From positions 1,668,501 through 1,732,500 of the forward strand of contig NZ_CP021112.1 in NCBI RefSeq assembly GCF_002119765.1: a stretch of 64,000 bases of DNA, in the 5' to 3' direction. Source of the stretch: Pseudorhodoplanes sinuspersici (GTDB taxonomy: Bacteria > Pseudomonadota > Alphaproteobacteria > Rhizobiales > Xanthobacteraceae). The notes under the pieces were generated by a model. The model was not told where the DNA came from. It saw nothing but the letters and a program-made list of their open reading frames with translations, and did not search any database. Position 1 is the first letter of the stretch. Every line of letters begins with the position of its first letter. The translations under genes were made by a program, and so were the position numbers. Positions 17,738 through 26,010 of the stretch are shown piece after piece.

Positions 17738-17944
17738 ATGCACCATCAGAATATCGTTTTTCACGATGTGCTGAAGCACCTGCAGGGGCATTGTATTGAT
17801 CAAACTGTTGAGAAGTATGGCGCGGACGCTCTTTCACGCAAACTGGACACCAAGCATCACTTTGTGCCCGCTGCGTGCGCAAGCAGATTGCCCGGTCTAC
17901 TTTGCGGTGACACCGGTCAGGGTCAATGCTGGTCCCGGCCATGA
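17738..17944 (+). pseudogene. IS4-family (DUF4372-type) transposase N-terminal remnant
   Basis: The 68-codon frame begins MHHQNIVFHDVLKHLQGHCIDQTVEKYGADALSRKLDTKHHFV, which matches from memory the N-terminus of DUF4372-bearing IS4-type transposases (MRHQNSVFHxVLKHIPW..., HGADxRVRRLxTKxQ). After HFV the expected SLREI segment is lost, consistent with a frameshift and decay, and the frame stops at 17942-17944. There is no downstream transposase catalytic domain; the MarR gene follows. No inverted repeats could be assigned. Confidence 0.55.
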
Positions 17945-17987
17945 CAAGTAGGAGAATTCAGCCACCAGCAAACGGACTGATGTCTCT

Positions 17988-18575
17988 TCACGGCTGCCCC
18001 AATTCAGCGATACTGCGCGCAGCATCGCGCTTCGATGGTGGCTTTTGCTTTTGCGGCTTCACAGCGTCGCGGTCCGTTTCGAGCGACAGCAGCATCTTGC
18101 GGAGCAGCCTGGCAAGCTGCTTCTGTTCGGCAGCGGTCAGTCGATTTGAAATCTCGCCGGCGCAGGCGGCATGTTTCGTCATCGCCTTGTGCGCGAGATT
18201 TGCGCCGCGCTTCGTCAATGCAATGCGCACCGCGCGGCCATCCGCCGGATCGGGCTTGCGCACCGCATAATTCAGCTTTTCGGCGCGATCGATTCGGTTG
18301 GTTGTTGCGCCGGACGACAGCATGCAAGCCTCATAGAGATCGGTCGGCCGCAGGCCGCCGTCGGCGCCCGATCGCTGCAGCGATGCCAAAAGGTCGAACA
18401 TTTCCCAGGTGATGCCGAACGGCTCGAGCCATTGATCCATGGCTTCGCGCAGATGCGCCGACACGCGCAGGATGCGACCGACAGTCGCAAGGTAAGCAAA
18501 ATCGAGATCGGGACGCGCCTGCGACCATTCCTCGGCGAACACATCGAGGGCATCCGCGGCTTGGTTTTTGTGCAT
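17988..18575 (-). CDS. MarR-family transcriptional regulator
   Basis: A 195-residue winged-helix regulator. The core runs LDFAYLATVGRILRVSAHLREAMDQWLEPFGITWEMFDLLASLQRSG, then LRPTDLYEACMLSSGATTNRIDRAEKLNYAVRKPDPADGRAVRIALTKRGANLAHKA, which contains the recognition helix (SSGATTNRIDRAE) and the wing (DPADGRAVRIALT) with its conserved DGR. The C-terminal tail is Lys/Gln-rich. The ATG at 18575 is used; a TTG three codons upstream is possible. It is divergent from the serine-hydrolase gene, and a perfect palindrome lies between them, so it may control itself and that gene. Confidence 0.93.
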   Translation of the reverse strand: MHKNQAADALDVFAEEWSQARPDLDFAYLATVGRILRVSAHLREAMDQWLEPFGITWEMFDLLASLQRSGADGGLRPTDLYEACMLSSGATTNRIDRAEKLNYAVRKPDPADGRAVRIALTKRGANLAHKAMTKHAACAGEISNRLTAAEQKQLARLLRKMLLSLETDRDAVKPQKQKPPSKRDAARSIAELGQP

Positions 18576-18620
18576 TGCGAGCAATCCAAACTATCTTGAC
18601 ATGGAGATAAATGACGATCA

Positions 18621-18640
18621 CGCTTGATGACAGTCAAGCG
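18621..18640. promoter_or_regulatory. Candidate MarR operator
   Basis: A perfect 7-base inverted repeat CGCTTGA-N6-TCAAGCG lies in the 103-base gap between the divergent marR and serine-hydrolase genes. The inner TTGA/TCAA half-sites and the location fit a MarR-family dimer site. A weaker pair, TATCT-N8-AGATA, lies at 18592-18609, closer to marR. Confidence 0.5.
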
Positions 18641-18678
18641 AGTTTTGCAAATAAAACTTCTTCGACGGGGGCGGGACG

Positions 18679-19962
18679 ATGTTTCGCGGGGTGAACATCC
18701 GAGCATGCATGGCGGGGCTCTTGTCCGCTTTGTTCGTGTTCATCGCTCCTGTCGCCGCCGAGTCTCCCGTTCCGCCCACATCGATTCCTGACAGCACGCC
18801 ACTTGGCGTTTCGCGCGAGCGGATCGCAAGAATCGACGAAGCGCTCTCGGCGCAGCTTGCAAAAAAGCTCTGGCCCGGCTCGGTCACTTTGATCGCGCGC
18901 GGCGGCGAGATCGTGCATTTCAGCGCGCATGGCGCGCTGGATGGCAAAGGCGATCGGCCGATGCAGAAGGATTCGATCTTTCGCATATTTTCCATGACCA
19001 AGCCGATCGTGTCAGTCGCGACAATGATGCTGGTAGAGCGCGGCGCGCTGAAGCTGGATGACGCGATCGAAATCTATCTGCCTGAACTCAAGACATTGAA
19101 GGCTTTTAACGGCGGCGCCGAGCCGGCGGCTTTGCAGCGTTCGGTCACCGTGCAGGATTTGCTGCGTCACAGTTCCGGCCTGACCTACAGCTTTGCCGGA
19201 GCGCGGGCCAAGGATATCGCCGATGCCTATGCGCAAAATGACATCGAGACTTTCTCGCAGGATCTCAGCCCGGACGAGGTGCTGAAGCGTATCGCTGCCA
19301 TTCCGCTTGCATTCCAGCCGGGCACGACATTCGAATATGGCGTTTCGACTGATATTCTCGGCATCCTGCTGGAGCGCGTGACCGGCAAGCGTCTCGATGT
19401 GCTGATCGGCGAGATGGTGCTTTCGCCACTCAAGATGAGCGATACCGGCTTCACCGTGCCGGAAGCAAAAAAGGCTCGGCTTGCGGATGCATTCGACAGC
19501 GATCCGATGAAGGCGCGCCTGTGGCGCTGGGCGCGTGTGGAAAACGATCCGGCCGCGCGCATGCGCCTCGGCGGAGCCGGCATGGTCTCGACCGCCGAAG
19601 ATTATTTCAAATTCGCGCAGATGCTTCTGAATGGCGGCGAATTGAACGGTATGCGCCTGCTGTCGGCGAAGACGGTCGAATACATGCTGGCCGATCACAT
19701 CGTCGGTATGGCCGGAACACCGGCGGCGATTTCCGGGCCGGGCTATCGGTTCGGGCTTGGCTTTGCGGTGCGTACGCAACTCGGCATGGCCGTCACGCCA
19801 GGCAGCGTCGGCGATGCCAACTGGTCCGGCATCGGTGGCACAGCATTCACGATCGATCCGAAGGAAAAAATTGTCGGCGTGATCATGGTGCAGGCTCCGA
19901 CCAACCGCGTGCATGCCCGGAACCTGTTCAAGAACCTGATCTACTCAACCGTCGTGAAGTGA
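18679..19962 (+). CDS. Serine hydrolase, beta-lactamase class C/esterase family, secreted
   Basis: A 427-residue exported penicillin-binding-protein-like hydrolase. A signal peptide ends near residue 27 (FIAPVAAES). The catalytic SxxK is S105-M-T-K108 (FRIFSMTKPIVSVATMML), and the Y-x-S/N element is Y220-G-V-S (FEYGVSTDILGILLERVTG). LRHSSGLTYSF, MRLGGAGMVSTAEDYFKFAQMLLNGGE and WSGIGGTAFTIDPKEKIVGVIMVQ are the rest of the family pattern. These enzymes are usually esterases or D-amino peptidases, and a true lactamase role is unlikely. It is divergent from marR and 55 bases ahead of the ABC operon, so it may be part of that unit. Confidence 0.9.
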   Translation: MFRGVNIRACMAGLLSALFVFIAPVAAESPVPPTSIPDSTPLGVSRERIARIDEALSAQLAKKLWPGSVTLIARGGEIVHFSAHGALDGKGDRPMQKDSIFRIFSMTKPIVSVATMMLVERGALKLDDAIEIYLPELKTLKAFNGGAEPAALQRSVTVQDLLRHSSGLTYSFAGARAKDIADAYAQNDIETFSQDLSPDEVLKRIAAIPLAFQPGTTFEYGVSTDILGILLERVTGKRLDVLIGEMVLSPLKMSDTGFTVPEAKKARLADAFDSDPMKARLWRWARVENDPAARMRLGGAGMVSTAEDYFKFAQMLLNGGELNGMRLLSAKTVEYMLADHIVGMAGTPAAISGPGYRFGLGFAVRTQLGMAVTPGSVGDANWSGIGGTAFTIDPKEKIVGVIMVQAPTNRVHARNLFKNLIYSTVVK

Positions 19963-20017
19963 GGCTGTTTTTTATTCTTTGCCGGGTTCATCGTTCATCG
20001 TTCTACGGAGAAATGCC

Positions 20018-21079
20018 ATGTCGAGTGGATTGAATCGCAGACATCTGATGCAAGGCGCTGCCGCCGTGGGTGCCGCGGCCGCTTTCACGGGACGATATGC
20101 CCGCGCACAGGAGCCGCGCACCAAAATCCGCGTTGGCCTGGTGCCGCTGATTTCGTCGGGGCCGATTTTCGTAGCGCAGGCCATGGGCTTCTTCGAGAAG
20201 CTGAATCTCGATGTCGAGCTGAAGTATTTCGCCGATGGTGCGCTCGCCATTCCGGCGCTAATCGCCGGCGAACTCGACACCACGGTCTCGACGCTGAATG
20301 CGGGCTTGTTCAACGCCGTGTCGCGCGGTGCGCCGTATAAGCTGATCCTCGATCGCGGATCGGAAAAGCCCGGTTCGGGCTCGATGACCATCGCCGCCTC
20401 AAACGAGATGGTGAAGGCCGGCATGACCAGTGTCGACAAGATGGGCCTGCTGAAGGGCAAGCGCATCGCCATCCAGGCGCCGGGCGGCATCGATCAATAT
20501 CTGCTGGGGCTTGGCGTGCAACGCGCAGGTCTCGATCCGCGCACGGACGTTACCTGGAATCCCGGACTTGCCTATCCCGATATCGTCAAGGCGATCGGCG
20601 CCAATCAGGCGGACGTTGCCAATGTTCCGGTGCCGCTTGGTTTCCTGGTCGAGAAGAACAATTTCGGCAAGCTGGTCTTCTCCGGATACGACATCGAGCC
20701 GAATACGCAGCTCGCCTGCTGGGCGATGTCGGGTGCGTATCTGCAATCCAATAAATCCGCCGCGGTCCGTTTCGCGATGGCGCATACGCATGCCGGCCGT
20801 CTGTTCAACAAGGCGGCCGCCGCGAAAGATCCGGCCATCGTCAAGATCGTATCGGAAGCCACCAAGGTTCCTGCCGCGCTGATCGAGGCGGCGGCGCCGC
20901 GCTGGACCTGGTTTACCGAAGACGGCATGCCGAACATCGCCTCTTGCATGGCGCAGGGCAAGTTCTGGAACGAGAGCATGAAGATGGTCAACGCGACGGT
21001 GAAGGAGGATCAATTGTTCGATCTGTCGCCCGCCGTTGAGGCCAACAAGCGGCTGGCGCAAAGCAATCCGTTCGGTTGA
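20018..21079 (+). CDS. ABC transporter substrate-binding protein (NMT1/SsuA-like)
   Basis: A 353-residue periplasmic binding protein. The N-terminus NRRHLMQGAAAVGAAAAFTGRYARAQ has a twin-arginine-like signal. The body starts KIRVGLVPLISSGPIFVAQAMGFFEKLNLDVELKYFADGALAIPALIAGELDTTVSTLNAGLFNA, the classic SsuA/THI5 first lobe, and continues with LKGKRIAIQAPGGIDQYLLGLGVQRAGL. The ATG at 20018 follows an ACGGAGAA ribosome site. It is followed by the ATPase and permease of the same importer, so the ligand is probably a sulfonate, nitrile or similar small organic solute. Confidence 0.92.
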   Translation: MSSGLNRRHLMQGAAAVGAAAAFTGRYARAQEPRTKIRVGLVPLISSGPIFVAQAMGFFEKLNLDVELKYFADGALAIPALIAGELDTTVSTLNAGLFNAVSRGAPYKLILDRGSEKPGSGSMTIAASNEMVKAGMTSVDKMGLLKGKRIAIQAPGGIDQYLLGLGVQRAGLDPRTDVTWNPGLAYPDIVKAIGANQADVANVPVPLGFLVEKNNFGKLVFSGYDIEPNTQLACWAMSGAYLQSNKSAAVRFAMAHTHAGRLFNKAAAAKDPAIVKIVSEATKVPAALIEAAAPRWTWFTEDGMPNIASCMAQGKFWNESMKMVNATVKEDQLFDLSPAVEANKRLAQSNPFG

Positions 21080-21085
21080 GCGAAA

Positions 21086-21913
21086 ATGACCGATCACGCC
21101 GTCGCCATCGAATGCCGTGATCTGGGGCTGGTTTTTCCGGGCGCTGCGGGCGAGTCCACGCTCGCGCTCTCCGGGGTCAGTTGCTGCTTCCTGCCGGGCA
21201 AAGTGACGGCCATCATCGGGCCGAGCGGTTGCGGAAAGAGCACATTGCTTCAGATCGTGCGCGGCTTTCTCGATCCGTCGCGCGGGCATCTGAACTTCGT
21301 CAAGCTTGAGGGCGGTGTGGCGGCACAGCGCCAAGTCACGAAACGTCCTGCGATGTCGACGGTGTGGCAGGCCTTCAACCTGTTTCCGTGGCTGACGGTG
21401 CTGGAGAATGTCGTGTTCGGCCTGGAATTGGCCGGCGTACCGAAAGCCGAGCGTGAAGCGCGTGCCCGCAAGGCCATTGCGGCTGTGGACCTGCCGGGCT
21501 TCGAAAAGAAGTATCCGCGGCAATTGTCCGGCGGCATGCGACAGCGCGTGGGCATTGCCCGCGCTCTGGTGATGAATCCCGATGTGCTGCTGCTGGACGA
21601 GCCGTTCGGCGCGCTCGATGCGCAAACGCGCCTCGTCTTGCAGGAGCAGCTTGCCAGACTTGTTGAGCAGAGCGGCACCACGGCGATCCTCGTGACGCAT
21701 TCGATCGAGGAGGCCATTCTCTTGGCCGATACGATTTTGGTGATGTCGGCGCGTCCGGGCCGCATCGTTGCGACGATCGATGTCGAATTGCCGCGCCCGC
21801 GCAATCACGCCACCACGCATGAGCCGGGATTCGCGAAGCTGTTCGACCAGATTTACGGCCTGCTGCGCGATGAAGTGATGACCGCGATGACGACCGAAGC
21901 CGGAACTGCATGA
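21086..21913 (+). CDS. ABC transporter ATP-binding protein
   Basis: A 275-residue ATPase with Walker A GPSGCGKST near residue 47, Q-loop STVWQAFNLFPWLTVLENV, signature LSGGMRQRVGIARALV, Walker B LLLDEPFGALD and H-loop ILVTHSIEEAILLAD. It energises import of the ligand captured by the protein encoded just upstream. The gene starts six bases after the binding-protein stop and its 3' end overlaps the permease start (ATGATG), so this is a tight operon. Confidence 0.95.
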   Translation: MTDHAVAIECRDLGLVFPGAAGESTLALSGVSCCFLPGKVTAIIGPSGCGKSTLLQIVRGFLDPSRGHLNFVKLEGGVAAQRQVTKRPAMSTVWQAFNLFPWLTVLENVVFGLELAGVPKAEREARARKAIAAVDLPGFEKKYPRQLSGGMRQRVGIARALVMNPDVLLLDEPFGALDAQTRLVLQEQLARLVEQSGTTAILVTHSIEEAILLADTILVMSARPGRIVATIDVELPRPRNHATTHEPGFAKLFDQIYGLLRDEVMTAMTTEAGTA

Positions 21914-22740
21914 TGAGCGACCAGCATCTCGCCGGCAGCACGCATGTGAACGAGGGTCAACCCGTGCAGGGCGCAGGGCTCAAGGCGTTTTTTGACGATC
22001 CGCGTGTGCTCGGCTGGGGCTCGGTCGCACTCGTTCTGCTGATCTGGGAGGTCAGCGCCTATCTGTCCGGCGTCTCGCCGCTCTATCTCCCGCGACCGAG
22101 TCAGATCGTGGTGGCGCTGGTGGCGATGTTTCTGACCGGCGGGTTGGCGACCGATCTCGGCGTCACGCTCTACCGCATCTTCGCCGGCTTTGCGATCGCG
22201 CTTGTCGTCGGCACGCTGCTCGGCGTGTGGATCGCGACCTCCGCCCGCGTCCGCGCCATCGCCGATATGTTCATCGCCGCGCTTTATCCGCTGCCGAAGG
22301 TGACGCTGATCCCGCTGCTGATCATCTGGCTTGGCACCGGCGGGCCGTTCATGCTCACCATCAGCGCCTTGGGCGCGATCTTCCCGATCCTGATCAATAC
22401 GGTGCTGGGCGTACGCCAATGCGATCCGGGATTGGTGCTGGCGGCGCGCGACCTCGGGGCGACCAAGCAGCAGATCGTCCGTAAGGTGCTGATCCCGAGC
22501 GCAATTCCGGCGATCTTCGCCGGCACGCGGCTTGGCCTTGGCGTATCGATCATTCTTGTCGTGGCCGCTGAAATGGTCGTCGGCAAATTGGGGCTTGGCG
22601 CGCGCCTTTATCTCTCGGGACAGATTCTCGAAACCGAACAGGTCTTCGCCGTTCTGATCGTGCTGGCCACGCTCGGCATCATTGTCACCAAGACGCAGGA
22701 TGCGATCGACATCTGGCTCGGCCGCTGGCGCATCACCTAA
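21910..22740 (+). CDS. ABC transporter permease
   Basis: A 276-residue inner-membrane permease of the SsuC/TauC type. It has six hydrophobic helices and the EAA loop around LVLAARDLGATKQQIVRKVLIPSAIPAIFAGTRLGLGVSIILVVAAEMVVGKLGLGARLYL. The start overlaps the ATPase gene by four bases, and two adjacent ATGs are available. The complete import unit is 20018-22740. Confidence 0.95.
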   Translation: MMSDQHLAGSTHVNEGQPVQGAGLKAFFDDPRVLGWGSVALVLLIWEVSAYLSGVSPLYLPRPSQIVVALVAMFLTGGLATDLGVTLYRIFAGFAIALVVGTLLGVWIATSARVRAIADMFIAALYPLPKVTLIPLLIIWLGTGGPFMLTISALGAIFPILINTVLGVRQCDPGLVLAARDLGATKQQIVRKVLIPSAIPAIFAGTRLGLGVSIILVVAAEMVVGKLGLGARLYLSGQILETEQVFAVLIVLATLGIIVTKTQDAIDIWLGRWRIT

Positions 22741-22766
22741 TACCAATAAGCCGCAAGGAGTTTGCG

Positions 22767-23219
22767 ATGAGCATCACCGAAGTCCGCCGCAACGATGTCA
22801 CGCTGGATGTGATCCATCCCTCACCTGATGAAGCCTGGAAGATGCCTTATGCACCGGCGGTGCGGATCGTCGGCGCCTGCGACCTGATGTTCCTGTCCGG
22901 CTGCACGCCATCGAGCCTCTATCATCACCATCCCCACCGCGATGAGGAGCACATCCACCCTCACAGCATCGAGGAGCAGACCAAGCTGGCGATGGATTGC
23001 ATCAAGACCATACTCGACGAAGTCGGTGCGAGTTTTCAGGACATTATCAAGATCACCAAATATCTCACCGACATGCGCGACTGCGACGGCATGAACAAGG
23101 CGATGAAGCCCTATATGGGCGAGTGGCGGCCGGCCTCGACCATGGTCTGCGTCAACCAGTTGAGTTCGCCGGGCGCCCGGGTCGAACTCGATTGTGTGGT
23201 CGCGGTACCCAAGCGCTAG
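22767..23219 (+). CDS. RidA/YjgF-family protein
   Basis: A 150-residue member of the RidA superfamily. It contains FLSGCTPSSLYHHH near residue 44, EEQTKLAMDCIKTILDEVGASFQDIIKITKYLTDM, and the C-terminal RPASTMVCVNQLSSPGARVELDCVVAVPK. The His-rich insert HHHPHRDEEHIHPHS is unusual for RidA and could bind metal. RidA proteins hydrolyse reactive enamine/imine intermediates; whether this subgroup keeps the catalytic Arg is suggested by PGARVELD. It is the fourth gene of the ABC operon, 26 bases after the permease, so it probably handles a product of the imported compound. Confidence 0.88.
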   Translation: MSITEVRRNDVTLDVIHPSPDEAWKMPYAPAVRIVGACDLMFLSGCTPSSLYHHHPHRDEEHIHPHSIEEQTKLAMDCIKTILDEVGASFQDIIKITKYLTDMRDCDGMNKAMKPYMGEWRPASTMVCVNQLSSPGARVELDCVVAVPKR

Positions 23220-23353
23220 GGCGGCTGACAACATTGCTGCCTGCCAACATTAACGTGTCGTAAGGTTGAGGCCCCTTCTCGCCGCCGTCTCCGTGCTTTA
23301 CAAGCTGCGCGCCCGACACCACATGGTTGGGCGACAGCCCGGAACGGATTGGC

Positions 23354-23827
23354 ATGCTGCAGATTTTAAAGGATTTCCTGAACGAGGTCGGGATCGGCGA
23401 CAAGCCGGCGGGCCGCTTCGACGATAACGATTACCGGCTCGCGGCGGCGGCCTTGCTGATTCACGTGATGACCATCGACGGCAAGGAAACCAGCGCCGAA
23501 TTGAGCAAACTGCACGATCTGCTCAAGCGGCAATTCGATCTCGACGATGCTGCGACGGAAGAGCTGATCGAAGCCGGGAGTGCGGCCGACCGGGAGGCGG
23601 TCGATCTTTACGGCTTCACCAGCCAGCTCAATCGTTCGCTTGATGAGGATGCCCGGCGCCGTGTCGTGAAAATGATGTGGGAAATGGTTTATGCCGACGG
23701 CAACATGAATGAGTTCGAAGACAATGTCGTCTGGCGTGCATCCGATCTGCTCGGCATTTCGCAACGCGACCGCGTCGAGCTTCGCCGCGACGTGGCGGCG
23801 GTCAGCAAGACGCGGGACGATGCCTGA
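23354..23827 (+). CDS. TerB-like tellurite-resistance/DUF533-type protein
   Basis: A 157-residue all-helical protein resembling the TerB fold. The pattern YRLAAAALLIHVMTIDGKETSAELSKLHDLLKRQF, followed by RRRVVKMMWEMVYADGNMNEFEDNVVWRASDLLGIS, shows two copies of the acidic DG-x(3)-E helix-turn-helix metal-binding motif typical of TerB. Family proteins act in tellurite resistance or unknown stress pathways. The ATG at 23354 begins MLQILKDFL; the longer frame back to 23327 is less likely. It sits alone between the RidA and SDR genes. Confidence 0.82.
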   Translation: MLQILKDFLNEVGIGDKPAGRFDDNDYRLAAAALLIHVMTIDGKETSAELSKLHDLLKRQFDLDDAATEELIEAGSAADREAVDLYGFTSQLNRSLDEDARRRVVKMMWEMVYADGNMNEFEDNVVWRASDLLGISQRDRVELRRDVAAVSKTRDDA

Positions 23828-23857
23828 CCGGCTCATGTCGCTCATGCGCGGCCCGCA

Positions 23858-24646
23858 ATGACGACGCGCGATCCGGTTGCCATCATCACCGGCGCATCGT
23901 CCGGTATCGGGCTTGAACTTGCGAAGATCTTTGCGCGCAACGGGCATCGCGTCGTGCTGGTGGCCCGCAGCGCCGACAAGCTTGAGAAGCTCGCGGACGA
24001 GATCGCGGCCGGCGGTGATACGCGGCCTGTCGCTCTCGTTATTGATCTCGAACAGCCGGATGCGGGCGACCGCATCGATGCTGTGCTGACGCAACACAAT
24101 CTCGAACCGCAATTCGTCGTCAACAATGCCGGCTTCGGTCTGGTCGGCGCGGCGGCGTCACAGCCGCGCAGCGAGCAATTCGCGATGATCGATCTTAACG
24201 TCCGCACGCTGACGGACCTGTCGCTGCGCTGGACCGATTCGCTGGAGCGGCACCGTGGCGGCCTTTTGAATGTTGCGTCGGTGGCGGGCTTCGTGCCGGG
24301 GCCGCAATCGGCGGTCTATTACGCCAGCAAGGCTTTCGTGCTGTCGTTCACCCAGGCGCTGTATCAGGAATGGAAGGCCCGCGGCATCCGCGTGACGGCA
24401 CTCTGTCCGGGTCCGGTGCCGACCGGGTTTCAGGCCCGCGCGGGTGTGCCAAACCGGGACCTGCCGGGCCCGGCTGTGGTCGGCGCCGTGCGCGTCGCCG
24501 AAGAGGGTTATCGCGGCCTGATGGCCGGCCAGATGCTGGTCGTGCCGGGCCTCGTCAACAAGATGATTGTTTTCCTGTCGCGCCTTCTGCCGCGCGAAAC
24601 GCTGCTGGCGGCATCGGACAAACGGCAGAAACGCCGCAGCAGATAG
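23858..24646 (+). CDS. SDR-family NAD(P)-dependent oxidoreductase
   Basis: A 262-residue short-chain dehydrogenase. TGASSGIG is at residues 11-18, the Arg-37 in LVARSADKL after beta-2 suggests NADP(H), NNAG at 89-92, the serine in LLNVASVAG near 141 and YYASK at 154-158. The C-terminus (MIVFLSRLLPRETLLAASDK) has a hydrophobic hairpin that could help membrane association and is typical of DltE/YqjQ-like SDRs. The substrate is unknown. It precedes the GATase gene on the same strand with about 107 bases between. Confidence 0.92.
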   Translation: MTTRDPVAIITGASSGIGLELAKIFARNGHRVVLVARSADKLEKLADEIAAGGDTRPVALVIDLEQPDAGDRIDAVLTQHNLEPQFVVNNAGFGLVGAAASQPRSEQFAMIDLNVRTLTDLSLRWTDSLERHRGGLLNVASVAGFVPGPQSAVYYASKAFVLSFTQALYQEWKARGIRVTALCPGPVPTGFQARAGVPNRDLPGPAVVGAVRVAEEGYRGLMAGQMLVVPGLVNKMIVFLSRLLPRETLLAASDKRQKRRSR

Positions 24647-24753
24647 ACCAATTGCTCATGGCGGCTTTACCGGATCGACGCTTGCCAGTGGCGGGTCGAA
24701 TCGAGACATTACTGCGATCGAGGCTTTCGAAAGTGCCGCAAATCACCACGCAA

Positions 24754-25470
24754 ATGTCACTGCCCGTTCTTATCGTCTTGCATCAGGAGAATTCGACGCC
24801 GGGCCGCGTCGGCAATCTTCTACGCAAGCGCGGCGTCCCGCTCGATATCCGCAAACCCTGCCTCGGCGATCCGTTGCCTGACACCATGGCCCAGCATGCC
24901 GGCGCTGTGATCTTTGGCGGTCCGCAAAGCGCCAATGACGATACCGAGTTCGTCAAGCGCGAGATCGACTGGATCGGCGTGCCATTGAAAGAGAACAAGC
25001 CGTTCCTCGGCATCTGTCTCGGCGGCCAGATGCTGGCGCGGCATCTTGGCGCCCGCGTCGATTCGCACGCGGATGGCCATGTCGAGGTCGGCTATTACCC
25101 GATCCGTCCGACCGACGAAGGCCGCAGTGTCTGCGAAGTCTGGCCGGACCACGTCTATCAATGGCATCGCGAGGGTTTCGAACAGCCATGGGGCACAACG
25201 CTGCTGGCCGAAGGCGATACCTTTCCGGTGCAGGCGTTCCGGCAGGGCGACCATGCCTATGCGATCCAGTTTCACCCTGAGGTCACCCACGCCATGATGT
25301 GCCGCTGGACCATCCGCGGCGAGCAGCGCATGTTATTGCCCGGCGCCAAGCAGCGCGCCGCACATTTCGAGGATCGCTGGGTGTTCGACTATTCGATGCA
25401 GAACTGGCTGGCGTCGTTCCTCGATCGCTGGCTCGGGGGCGACACCAAGCCAGCAGCGATCACCGCCTGA
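24754..25470 (+). CDS. Class I glutamine amidotransferase (GMP synthase-like GATase domain protein)
   Basis: A 238-residue single-domain GATase. The nucleophile is C88 in FLGICLGGQMLARHLGA, with H174 and E176 in IQFHPEVTHAMM, and GGPQSANDD forms the oxyanion loop. It lacks the synthetase domains of GuaA, so the acceptor is unknown; relatives are called YfeJ/GATase_1 proteins. The ATG at 24754 is used because the frame upstream overlaps the SDR gene. It ends in an 11-base convergent overlap with the RidA gene on the other strand. Confidence 0.9.
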   Translation: MSLPVLIVLHQENSTPGRVGNLLRKRGVPLDIRKPCLGDPLPDTMAQHAGAVIFGGPQSANDDTEFVKREIDWIGVPLKENKPFLGICLGGQMLARHLGARVDSHADGHVEVGYYPIRPTDEGRSVCEVWPDHVYQWHREGFEQPWGTTLLAEGDTFPVQAFRQGDHAYAIQFHPEVTHAMMCRWTIRGEQRMLLPGAKQRAAHFEDRWVFDYSMQNWLASFLDRWLGGDTKPAAITA

Positions 25471-25852
25471 CAGCGAAGACTTCGATTTCGACGCGTGCCC
25501 CCAACGCGAGGCCGTTGGCGCCGAAGGCGCTGCGGGCCGGTGCGGCATCGGGGAAGAATTCAAGATAGACGGCGTTGAAGCGCTGCCATTCCGACATATC
25601 GGCGAGCATGATCTGCGCGCGGACGATGTCGGTCAGCGTCATGCCGTGCGCTTCGAGTGTGAGGCGCAGATTCTCGAAGGTCTGTCGCGCTTCGGCTTCG
25701 ATGCCACCTTCAACGAGTGTCAGCGTTCCCGGTTTGACGCCGATCTGCCCCGACAGGATGACGAGATCGTTGATCCGAACGCCATCAGGAAACGGCAGGT
25801 TGGCAGGCAGCACCGCATTCGAGCGCAGCACTTCGACTTTTATGTCAGACAT
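25460..25852 (-). CDS. RidA/YjgF-family protein
   Basis: A 130-residue RidA homologue starting at the ATG at 25852. It has VRINDLVILSGQIGVKPGTLTLVEGGIEAEARQTFENLRLTLEAHGMTLTDIVRAQIMLADMSEWQRFNAVYLEFFPDAAPARSAFGANGLALGARVEIEVFAV; the R in PARSAFG and in GARVEIE matches the family's conserved arginines. It removes reactive enamine/imine intermediates. The longer frame to 26149 only reads through a dispersed repeat. Its last codons overlap the GATase end convergently. Confidence 0.92.
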   Translation of the reverse strand: MSDIKVEVLRSNAVLPANLPFPDGVRINDLVILSGQIGVKPGTLTLVEGGIEAEARQTFENLRLTLEAHGMTLTDIVRAQIMLADMSEWQRFNAVYLEFFPDAAPARSAFGANGLALGARVEIEVFAVRR

Positions 25853-25939
25853 GTTTGTTCCATTGCATTGAGAGTACCAAGTTTTTTGCTCATCCCGCCA
25901 ACGGGCCGCGCTTGCGCGCGCCCGATGACAAGCTCCGGG

Positions 25940-25991
25940 CGGGGGACCCAGCGCGAAAACTCTGGATTCTCGCTTGCGCGGGAATGAGCGG
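25940..25991 (+). repeat. Dispersed repeat, family C (partial copy)
   Basis: The segment GGGGGACCCAGCGCGAAAAC then CTCTGGATTCTCGCTTGCGCGGGAATGAGCGG is a divergent copy of the element found at 53867-53970, 58740-58807 and 60456-60525. It lies between the RidA and acyl-CoA synthetase genes. Confidence 0.7.
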
Positions 25992-26010
25992 AGGATGGAT
26001 GGAGCGGCTA

